A stretch of DNA of 64,000 bases from JBFJKD01 sp041601945 (lineage in GTDB: Bacteria; Pseudomonadota; Gammaproteobacteria; Pseudomonadales; Porticoccaceae), in NCBI GenBank assembly GCA_041601945.1, contig JBFIHG010000009.1, positions 1 to 64,000 on the forward strand, in the 5' to 3' direction. Below, one piece after another: positions 27,593 to 36,000 of this stretch; within the stretch, counting starts at the first letter, position 1, and each line of letters opens with the position of its first letter. The notes below the pieces were generated by a model. The model made no database searches. It saw only the letters and a list, made by a program, of their open reading frames with translations, and was not told the origin of the DNA. The position numbers and the translations under genes are program-made.

Positions 27593-28534
27593 ATGGCGTT
27601 GCGTGTTGGTATTATCGCGCCACAAAGTTCGGCGCAGAGTTATTCTCTAAAAACGGCCATCACCGAGCTTGGTCACGAAATCGTGTGTTTCAACCCCCAT
27701 CTCGAACGTCGCACCGTTGGTAAAACTCTGCCAGAAGTGGAGGCATGGGTGGTGGTCGGAGAGGGCGAAGAGGTCAATCAACTGCCCTTTATAGACCGCA
27801 AAAAACACCAGGTATTGTGTATTAAGGAGGACGTCCCGACATTGGTAAGCCCGGGCTTTGGCCCGTGGAAAGAGCAACTGCGCAGTCGCTTCGTGGAATT
27901 GGCTGGTAAACATCAGCAGTCGACGCAGATCGTGCGGGCAAAAAAAGTGTGGGTATTAGGGGCGTCTACAGGCGGGCTTGAGGTGGTTAGCAAATTTCTG
28001 TCGCAGGTGCCGTTGGCCTACGACACGGGCTTTGTGTACGTGCAGCACATTGAGAGCGCGCAGGTTCCGCAATTGGTGCGCATGATCGCCAGAACCAGTC
28101 AGTGGCGGGCGCGACTCGCGGAAAATGGCCATTTTATTCCCGCCGGTTTTGTGACGGTGGTGTCGCCCGCCGAAAAATTACATATCGATAGCCGTGGCAT
28201 GATGCGCGTGCTCGACGAACGGTGGGCCGGACATTATCGCCCGAGCATTGATCATGTCGCGGGCGATGTGGCGCGGCAATATGGGGTGTTTGGTGGCATG
28301 ATTGTGTTCACCGGTATGGGCGACGACGGCGTAATCGGTGCGCGCCTGCTACGGCGTCGCGGCGGTCGAGTGTGGGTTCAGGATCCGGGAACCTGTATGG
28401 CGCCGTCCATGCCAGAAGCGGTCATTAATGCCGAGGCCAGTCAATTCACCGCTGGCGTAGACGAACTTGCCAGACGTTTTGTCAGCACGGCAGGAGTTGA
28501 TATGGCCAGCCAGCCGTTGGGGCAAAGCGCGTGA
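27593..28534 (+). CDS. chpB: CheB-type methylesterase ChpB
   Basis: 313-residue receptor methylesterase that would remove PilJ methyl groups. The C-terminal domain keeps the catalytic triad: Ser125 in GASTGG, His152 in VQHIES and an Asp in GMGDDG (244/245). The first 110 residues have the length of a receiver but lack the acidic pocket and phosphoacceptor Asp (the expected strand reads WVVVGEGEEV), so control by phosphorylation is unlikely. It starts 3 bp after the chpA stop. Its own stop overlaps the chpC start. Confidence 0.93.
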   Translation: MALRVGIIAPQSSAQSYSLKTAITELGHEIVCFNPHLERRTVGKTLPEVEAWVVVGEGEEVNQLPFIDRKKHQVLCIKEDVPTLVSPGFGPWKEQLRSRFVELAGKHQQSTQIVRAKKVWVLGASTGGLEVVSKFLSQVPLAYDTGFVYVQHIESAQVPQLVRMIARTSQWRARLAENGHFIPAGFVTVVSPAEKLHIDSRGMMRVLDERWAGHYRPSIDHVAGDVARQYGVFGGMIVFTGMGDDGVIGARLLRRRGGRVWVQDPGTCMAPSMPEAVINAEASQFTAGVDELARRFVSTAGVDMASQPLGQSA

Positions 28535-29037
28535 GTGGCGCGTTACGGACGCAACCGGTAAAACGTGTCGCGACGGTCGATGCGCTATTACTGCCCGTTA
28601 TTGGCTCGCCATTACTGGTGCCCATGGCCGCGGTAGCGGAGATCATTCCGGCGCGCGGGCTTACTTTGACTACCCACCCCGGCAATCCCGCCTGGTTGTA
28701 CGGGTGGTTTTCCTGGCGGGATCAACACATTCCGCTCATATCCTACGAAGCAGCAGCCGGAGAGGTGGTCGCGGATTTAGAGGAAACCCATCGAATCGCG
28801 ATTTGCAACGCGGTAGCTGATGCGGCCGAGCGAGGTTTTTATGCGCTGGTGATCCAGGATTTACCCAGCCCGGTGCGGTTATCCGAGGAGGATGCTTTTT
28901 TAGTGGTGCGCGAGTCGACCCCGGGCATTGGGGTCTTGTCAGAAGTGAGTTTGGACGACGAAGCCGCCCGCGTTCCGGACCTCGATTATATTGAAAAAAT
29001 CAGTATGAGCGCTTTGCCCGAGCTGTCCGGGCAATAG
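28531..29037 (+). CDS. chpC: CheW-like protein ChpC
   Basis: 168-residue CheW-domain protein, the second adaptor of the Chp system. The hydrophobic N-terminal strand LLLPVIGSPLLVPMAAVAE and the GWFSWRDQHIPLISYE segment are diagnostic of ChpC. The start GTG at 28531 overlaps the chpB stop (GTGA), indicating coupled translation. It is the last gene of the pil-chp operon. In Pseudomonas ChpC is proposed to link additional receptors. Confidence 0.9.
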   Translation: MSGALRTQPVKRVATVDALLLPVIGSPLLVPMAAVAEIIPARGLTLTTHPGNPAWLYGWFSWRDQHIPLISYEAAAGEVVADLEETHRIAICNAVADAAERGFYALVIQDLPSPVRLSEEDAFLVVRESTPGIGVLSEVSLDDEAARVPDLDYIEKISMSALPELSGQ

Positions 29038-29064
29038 ATCTCCCTGCACGACTGCTGGGGCCGG

Positions 29065-29092
29065 TTAACATCTTCTTGCTTAACGGTATAAT
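29065..29092 (+). promoter_or_regulatory. Strong sigma-70 promoter upstream of tRNA-Gly
   Basis: TTAACA (29065-29070) and a perfect TATAAT (29087-29092) are 16 bp apart. Transcription would start near 29099, about 130 bp before the mature tRNA, which is long for a tRNA leader. It could drive the tRNA or an unrecognised small transcript. Confidence 0.5.
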
Positions 29093-29228
29093 TGCCAGCT
29101 CAGTGTGTCGCTGAGAGGGTGTTGTCTGTCTCCAATGTCGCCCCGTTCGAATAGTTACAAGCAGCGCGGGAGACACATGTGAGAGTCGAGACCTGCGAGA
29201 TTACAATATCTGGTTGAAGCGAGTTAAC

Positions 29229-29302
29229 GCGGGTGTAGTTCAATGGTAGAACGGGAGCTTCCCAAGCTCTTAGTGTGGGTTCGATTCCCATCACCCGCTC
29301 CA
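29229..29302 (+). tRNA. tRNA-Gly (anticodon CCC)
   Basis: A full cloverleaf of 74 nt with encoded CCA. The acceptor stem GCGGGTG pairs perfectly with CACCCGC, and the D arm GTTC/GAAC closes AATGGTA. The anticodon stem GGAGC/GCTCT (one G-U pair) holds the loop TTCCCAA with anticodon CCC at 29261-29263. The T arm GTGGG/CCCAT closes TTCGATT. The discriminator is T before CCA at 29300-29302. It reads the GGG glycine codon. It stands alone between chpC and the acyl-CoA ligase gene. Confidence 0.97.
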
Positions 29303-29473
29303 TACATGTGAACGACTGGCCAGGTTTGCAGGCCATTAAAAGCTGACGGCCAAAGATGTTTATGGCGGCAAAGATGCACTGTATCGGCCCTGGCGAAGTG
29401 CATACGTGAATGGTGGCTGTACAAAATACCTCGGTGCTCTGGTGCCGGTAATCAAACGATAAGGGGTAGTAAT

Positions 29474-31096
29474 ATGCTTGGCCAAATGATGGACGACCCG
29501 TTAACCATCACCTCAATTTTAAAGTTCTCAGAAAAGGTATTTCCCCAGGTCGAGATGGTCTCGGTAACGGCGGACAATCCCCGTCACCGCACGACGTTTG
29601 GTGCGGCCTTCAAGCGCTCGCGTAAGTTTGCTAACGCGCTGGCCAAACTTGGACTTAAACAGGGCGATCGGGTGGCTACCATGGCCTGGAACGATTATCG
29701 TCATTTTGAGTTGTATTACGGCATCAGTTGCTCAGGCTTCGTGTGCCACACCATTAATCCCCGGTTATTTCCCGAACAAATTGCCTATATCGCCAATCAT
29801 GCGGAAGATCGCTGGGTTTGCACAGATGTAATGTTCGTGCCCCTGCTGGAAAAATTGCAGGAGCAGTTGCCGAATGTCGAAGGGTTTGTGGTGATGACTG
29901 ACGCAGCCAATATGCCGCAGACGACCCTGCGCAATGCACGTTGTTATGAAACCCTGATTGCGGATGAATCCGATGAGTTCGAGTGGCCCACGCTGGAAGA
30001 AAATTCCGCGTGCAGCCTGTGTTACACCTCCGGCACCACGGGTAATCCCAAGGGCGTGTTGTACTCGCACCGGGCGTTGATTCTCCACTGCCTGGCCGCC
30101 AACGGCAAAGATGTTCTCGGCATGTCGAGTGAAGAAACGGTAATGCCGGTGGTGCCCATGTTCCACGTCAATGCATGGGGTGCCGTGTACAGCGCTGCCA
30201 TGTCCGGTACCAAGCTGGTCATGCCCGGTCCCAAAATGGGTGATGGCGAAACTCTGGCGGCGCTGATTGACGAAGAAAAAGTCACCTATTCCATGGGCGT
30301 ACCGACGGTGTGGCTGGCATTGGTCAATTATTTGCAGTCGTCCGGCAAGACCGTCGACTCGTTACAACGCGTTATTGTTGGTGGCTCCGCCTGCCCACTG
30401 TCGTTGATGAAGGCGATGGAAAAATACGGCGTGTGGATGCATGTGGGCTGGGGTATGACGGAAATGAGTCCGCTGGGCACCTACAATACATTGCTACCCT
30501 GGATGCACGACTTACCGGAGGCGGAAAAGGATGTGTATCGCCTAAAGGCCGGTCGTCTAATCTACGGTGTGGATTTGCGCATTGTCGATGAGACTGGCAG
30601 CGAGCTGCCCTGGGATGGCAAGAGCTCTGGGCAATTACAGGTGCGCGGCCCCTGGGTGTGCAAGGGGTATTACAAACTGGATAAATCGGACGCCCATCTG
30701 CCAGACGGCTGGTTCGACACCGGAGACGTGGCAACCGTTGACCAGTATGGCTACATGGCGATCACTGATCGTACCAAGGATGTGATTAAATCCGGTGGGG
30801 AATGGATCAGTTCCATCGATGTGGAAAACGCGGCCATGGGTCACGCAGATGTTGCAGAAGCGGCCGTTATCGGCGTTCCCCACCCCAAGTGGACGGAGAG
30901 ACCCTTACTTGTAGTCGTAAAAAAACCGGGAACAAATCCTGGTAAGGACGAGTTGCTACAATTTTTGGACGGCAAAATCGCCAAATGGTGGATCCCGGAA
31001 GACTGCGTTTTTGTCGATGAAATTCCCCACACCGCTACCGGCAAGGTCAGCAAGAAAGATTTAAGAGAGCAATTTAAGGATTATGCTTACGAATAA
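29474..31096 (+). CDS. Acyl-CoA synthetase (AlkK/DmdB-like AMP-forming ligase)
   Basis: ATP-dependent CoA ligase of 540 residues. The AMP-binding P-loop YTSGTTGNPKG is at 184-194, followed by GWGMTEMSP, the adenylate motif GWFDTGDVA, the hinge TDRTKDVIKSGGEWIS, and the catalytic lysine near the end in ATGKVSKKDLR. The N-terminal MLGQMMDDPL start is characteristic of the AlkK/DmdB branch, which acts on medium-chain fatty acids or methylmercaptopropionate. The ATG at 29474 has AAGGGG upstream. It is followed after 117 bp by a DmdC-like dehydrogenase, favouring a paired catabolic role. The substrate is not provable from sequence. Confidence 0.88.
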   Translation: MLGQMMDDPLTITSILKFSEKVFPQVEMVSVTADNPRHRTTFGAAFKRSRKFANALAKLGLKQGDRVATMAWNDYRHFELYYGISCSGFVCHTINPRLFPEQIAYIANHAEDRWVCTDVMFVPLLEKLQEQLPNVEGFVVMTDAANMPQTTLRNARCYETLIADESDEFEWPTLEENSACSLCYTSGTTGNPKGVLYSHRALILHCLAANGKDVLGMSSEETVMPVVPMFHVNAWGAVYSAAMSGTKLVMPGPKMGDGETLAALIDEEKVTYSMGVPTVWLALVNYLQSSGKTVDSLQRVIVGGSACPLSLMKAMEKYGVWMHVGWGMTEMSPLGTYNTLLPWMHDLPEAEKDVYRLKAGRLIYGVDLRIVDETGSELPWDGKSSGQLQVRGPWVCKGYYKLDKSDAHLPDGWFDTGDVATVDQYGYMAITDRTKDVIKSGGEWISSIDVENAAMGHADVAEAAVIGVPHPKWTERPLLVVVKKPGTNPGKDELLQFLDGKIAKWWIPEDCVFVDEIPHTATGKVSKKDLREQFKDYAYE

Positions 31097-31213
31097 CCGT
31101 TCGGCGGGACGGGTGCGAGTTTTAGCTCACAGGGTGCAGGTGGTTGGGCGTCAGGCTGAGCCGCCGGCGCCGCGTACTGATGACCAGATCGATAAGTAAT
31201 TGTTGGGGTGTGC

Positions 31214-33016
31214 ATGGCCGTACCGTTGTTAAACGAACGCGATTTGAACTTTCAATTATATGAGGTGCTCGACACCGAGGCGCTATTGAAGCGACCGCGC
31301 TATCAGGAGCACTCCAGGGAAATATTCGACACCACGCTGGTTACAGCCAGAGGCATCGCCGAGAAATATTTCGCGAATCATTACGCCAAAGGTGACGCTC
31401 ACGAACCCTTTTTCGAAAACGGTGAAGTGCGTGTCATCGAAGAAACCAAATTTGCATGGGATGCGTTTGCTGATGCTGGGTTTATGGCGGCACAACCGGA
31501 TTACGATGAAGGAGGCCTGCAGTTTCCCGAAGTTATTGTGCGTGCGGTAGTTGCCTATATCAGTGCTGCAAATATCGGTACCGCCGCCTATCCGTTTGTT
31601 GCGATTGGCGTAGCAAATTTATTACGCGCCTTTGCTTCACGAGAACAAAAAGATTTGTTTTTACCGCTCATCATGAGTGGTAAAAGTAACGGCACTATGG
31701 CGCTTACCGAACCGGACCAGGGGTCGGCCCTCGGCGATATTAAAACCAGCGCGCTAGCGCACGCCGATGGTAGTTATCGGTTATTTGGCCAAAAAATGTT
31801 TATTTCCTGTGCCGACCACAACATGACTGAAAACGTCATACATATGGTGTTGGCGAAAATTAAGGGTGCTCCGGTGGGTGTCAAGGGGATATCCCTGTTT
31901 ATCGTGCCCAAATATCTGGTTGATGAACAAGGTAACTCGACCACCAGAAACGACGTTGTGGTGGCCGGGTTAAATCACAAAATGGGTTATCGCAACGCCA
32001 CCAATACGGTACTGAGTTTTGGTGAAAAAGACGGCGCGATCGGTTATCTGGTTGGGGAGCCGCACCAGGGTTTGAACTATATGTTTCAAATGATGAATGA
32101 GGCCCGTATTGGTATTGGTCTCGGCGCTGCGGCGGTCGCCTATCAGGGCTTCAATCATTCGCTGGCATATGCTCGGCAGCGGCCACAGGGACGTTTGCCA
32201 TCCAACAAAGACCCTGCGTCAAGGCAAATCATGTTAATAGAGCATGCGGATGTGCGGCGCTTGTTGCTCGCCCAAAAAGCGTATGCTGAGGGTGCGCTGT
32301 CGTTGTGCCTGTTTGCCAGCGCTATGTTCGAAGATCAAAATACGGCAGAAGATACGGTACAACGGGAACGGGCCGCGTTGTTGCTGGATTTACTGACACC
32401 CGTAGTGAAATCCTGGCCGTCAAAGTACGGCTGTGTTGCCAACGACATGGCTATTCAGGTGTTGGGCGGGTCGGGCTATATTCGCGAATATCCAGTTGAG
32501 CAGTTGTATCGAGATCAGCGTTTAAATCCGATTCACGAGGGAGCTGAAGCGATACATGGCATCGATTTGCTCGGCCGTAAGGTGCCAATGAAAAACCGCG
32601 CTGGCTATCAGGTATTTTTGGAAGAACTGGAAAAAGATATCGTTGCGGCGGAAGCGTTAACAGTGACGCGCGAATTTGCCGAACCCTTGCGTCGTGGAAA
32701 AAACCTGTTGGATGAAACCACCCAATCTTTACTGGCGCAGACCGGGCAGGACGTGGACCTGGGTATGGCTAACGCCACTATCTATCTGGATATGTTTGGG
32801 CGCGTTGTCGCAGCCTGGATGTGGGTTAAGCAGGCCATAAAAGCTGAAGAGGGATTGATGCGCGCCGACGACCACCCGGATAACGATTTCTATCGAGGCA
32901 AGCTTCAGGCAGCACGTTACTATGTGGAATGGGAGCTGCCTGTAATCGACGCACAAAGTGAGCTACTGCGGTCTGGCAATCCGATCTGTTTTGATATGCA
33001 GGATAAGTGGTTTTAA
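31214..33016 (+). CDS. Long-form acyl-CoA dehydrogenase (DmdC-like)
   Basis: FAD-dependent acyl-CoA dehydrogenase of 600 residues. The length and the extra C-terminal helical domain are typical of the DmdC/AcdA-like subfamily, longer than the roughly 390-residue classic enzymes. Landmarks are MALTEPDQGSALGDIKT (FAD/substrate loop), QVLGGSGYIREYPVEQ, and PIHEGAEAIHGIDLLGRK, where Glu442 is the likely catalytic base, matching the position used in DmdC. I chose ATG 31214 over GTG 31208. With the ligase upstream it forms an activate-then-desaturate pair. Ordinary beta-oxidation of an acyl-CoA is the alternative to methylmercaptopropionyl-CoA. Confidence 0.87.
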   Translation: MAVPLLNERDLNFQLYEVLDTEALLKRPRYQEHSREIFDTTLVTARGIAEKYFANHYAKGDAHEPFFENGEVRVIEETKFAWDAFADAGFMAAQPDYDEGGLQFPEVIVRAVVAYISAANIGTAAYPFVAIGVANLLRAFASREQKDLFLPLIMSGKSNGTMALTEPDQGSALGDIKTSALAHADGSYRLFGQKMFISCADHNMTENVIHMVLAKIKGAPVGVKGISLFIVPKYLVDEQGNSTTRNDVVVAGLNHKMGYRNATNTVLSFGEKDGAIGYLVGEPHQGLNYMFQMMNEARIGIGLGAAAVAYQGFNHSLAYARQRPQGRLPSNKDPASRQIMLIEHADVRRLLLAQKAYAEGALSLCLFASAMFEDQNTAEDTVQRERAALLLDLLTPVVKSWPSKYGCVANDMAIQVLGGSGYIREYPVEQLYRDQRLNPIHEGAEAIHGIDLLGRKVPMKNRAGYQVFLEELEKDIVAAEALTVTREFAEPLRRGKNLLDETTQSLLAQTGQDVDLGMANATIYLDMFGRVVAAWMWVKQAIKAEEGLMRADDHPDNDFYRGKLQAARYYVEWELPVIDAQSELLRSGNPICFDMQDKWF

Positions 33017-33054
33017 ATCGACTTTGCCGAATGCCAGGCAACGCGCCGCATAAA

Positions 33055-36000
33055 CTATCGTTTCGGTAATTTAACAAGATTGCTGACCCCTGCTCTTTTT
33101 GATTTCGAGCTATCAAACTGATAGTCATTTACCAAAAATAAGCGCTCAAATTCGTCTTTGGGCAGCGGTTTGCTTATCAGGTAGCCCTGCATAACATCGC
33201 AGCCAATATTTTTTAGCACCTCGAACTGTTCTGCATTTTCGACCCCTTCGGCGACGGTCGTCAGCCCCAGGCTTTTTGCTAAGGCCACTATACCGCCGAC
33301 GATAGCGCGGTCGCTGCCGTGTTTCTCTACATCAATCACGAATGAGCGGTCAATTTTCAACGTGTCGGCTGGCAATATTTTTAAATAGTTGAGCGACGAA
33401 AAGCCACTACCGAAATCGTCTATCGTCAGCGAAAAGCCCATTTCCTTGAGCCGCATTAGTTCGCTTCGCGCTCGCTGTGGCTCGGTCATCAGGACACTTT
33501 CGGTGATTTCTAACTCCAGTGCAGCGGCCGGCACCTGATGCTTAATAATTAACTCCGACAACGTGGTCGTGAGTTTACCGTATTCCTGCAAGTCCTTGCC
33601 GGAAAGGTTTACTGATATTCTGACGTGATAGCCCTGTTCGTGCCAGCCATGAATATGTTGCAGTGCCTTATCAAGCACCCAGTCAGTTATCAATGTAATG
33701 AGGCCAATTTTCTCTGCCAGTGGTATGAACTCGAAAGGTGGTACCAGTCCACGTTTGGGATGTATCCAGCGCAGCAGCGCCTCGGCGGATATTAAACGAC
33801 CGTCATTGGCGCTTACCTGTGGCTGAAAATACAGAACCAGCTCGTCGTTGTCGATGGCATTGCGCAGCTCGTGTTCGAGCTCTAGTCGCGCGGCTACTTC
33901 ACGTTCCATGCCTTCGGTATAAAAGCAGTAGCTGTTGCGTGATTCCTTGGCTCGAAACATTGCAGAGTCCGCATGCTTCATGAGCGTATCGATATCCAGT
34001 CCATGATCGGGGAAAACCGCTATACCGATACTGCCGGTAACATAAACATGTTGTTGCAAAAACGAAAACGGTTTGGCCAGTGTAGAGCAAATTTTAGTTG
34101 CAATGCTCGATATCGCAGAGCGCTCATCGATGCCCTCCAATATGATTGTAAATTCATCGCCACCCAGCCGAGCAATTAAGTCGTCATCACGCACACAGGT
34201 TCTGAGGCGCAGCGCTACTTCCTTAAGCAATAGATCGCCGGTGTTATGCCCTAAGGAGTCGTTGATAACTTTGAAGTTATCCAGGTCCAGCAACAGTATG
34301 GCGATGCTGTTTTCGTCGAGCTCACCCCTGTTCAAAATTATACGCAATTCCTGCAACAGTTTGGCGCGATTAGGTAGCCCTGTGAGCGTATCGTGATATG
34401 CCAGTTGCTTCACATGCTGCTCTGCTTTGCTGGCTTTTATCAGCCTTAGAACACGTTGCTTCAATACCGAGAAATGTATTGGTTTGGTAATGTAATCCGT
34501 TGCGCCGCAACTAAACGCATGGGAGATAGCCTCGTCGTCGTCCAGCGCAGTGACCATTAGTATAGGTACGTCGCTACCATTTTCGAGTGAGCGAATTTGA
34601 CGAGTTGCCTCGAAACCATTAAGACCGGGCATCATGGCGTCAATAATTATGGCGTCTGGCATCAATGTTCGGCAAATGGCCACCGCTTTGCTACCATCGG
34701 CGGCCTCTTCGATAGCAATATCTTCTTCAGAAAAAACGCCTTTTAGTGCCAGGCGCATGGATCGATCATCATCAATCAACAATAATCTGTGAGGGTGTTT
34801 TGAGAGCTGATCGTGTGTTTCAAACAATAAACCATTTTCAATATCTGCTTTTAACAGTGTGTATTCCTTCTCGATTTCATCGATCAGCGTTCGAGCGCTG
34901 AGAATATCGCCCGTTGTTCCTGCGCGTTCCAGACGTTTTGCCACATTAACAAGCCTGAACGCGCCAAATATCGCTGCGCTACCGGCGATAGTATGGGCAA
35001 TTTCCCGAAGCAGTTTGGCATCTTTCTGTCCAAATGCTTTTTTCAGCGAATTAATATAGATAGGCGTGTCTTCGACAAATGCATCAATCATTTGATACAA
35101 GACTTCGCCGACATCTACAAACAGTTGTTTTAAAAACAGTGGGTCGTAAGTTTTTTGGTCGGTCGGTTCGGTGAACAAAATATGATCGGATTGCATGTCT
35201 CTTGAAGGCGTGTTGCGGCTCAGCCACTTTAGCAATACCCCTTCGAGCTTATCGCGGGTTACCGGTTTTGCAACAAAATCGTTCATGCCAGCTGACTCTA
35301 ACGCCTCTGCTTGAGCGTCGTTATTGGCGCTCATGCCCACAATTGGTAAATTGGTATCTGTATATCCAAGGCGGCGGATAGTTGTAGTGGCTTCGTAACC
35401 ATCCATGCCCGGCATAAAACAATCCATCAAAATAAGGCCCACCCGATTCTCGCGGACAAAATTGATAGCCCCTTGCCCGCTGCTGACTACGCTGAATGCG
35501 TGGCCGGTTGCCTCAAGCATCGCCGCCATAACTTGTTGATTTGAACGATTGTCGTCGACAACCAGGATTAGCGGACGGTTGTGTTTAGTAGTGTCCCCAT
35601 CTACGTCCCGAATATTCCCATGTTGTATTTCTGCAGGCAGGTAAGTCAGGTTCGTAAATAACGTCGCACAAGTCTTTGAGGTAATGGGTTTATATATAAC
35701 AGCAGAGGTCTCGTGATGGGAGGCCGTGTTAACTGGATTTACGATCTGTATTAAGTGGTCTGCGTTTGCATGTGCGCACTGGCTGGTAAATTGCTGACCA
35801 ATCTCCGGCCTGGACTGATATATATGTTCTTCTATCAGGAGATAATTGTACTGTTTTTCGACTGCGGTGACGCGCAGGGGCCATCCCTGTTCAGAGGCAG
35901 ATACGTCAACCACATGGGCCACACCGCCGTGCTTAATAATTTGCGATGCTAGAGCTTCGCCGACGATACGCGACCCAGAAACTATCAACGCGCATATTTG

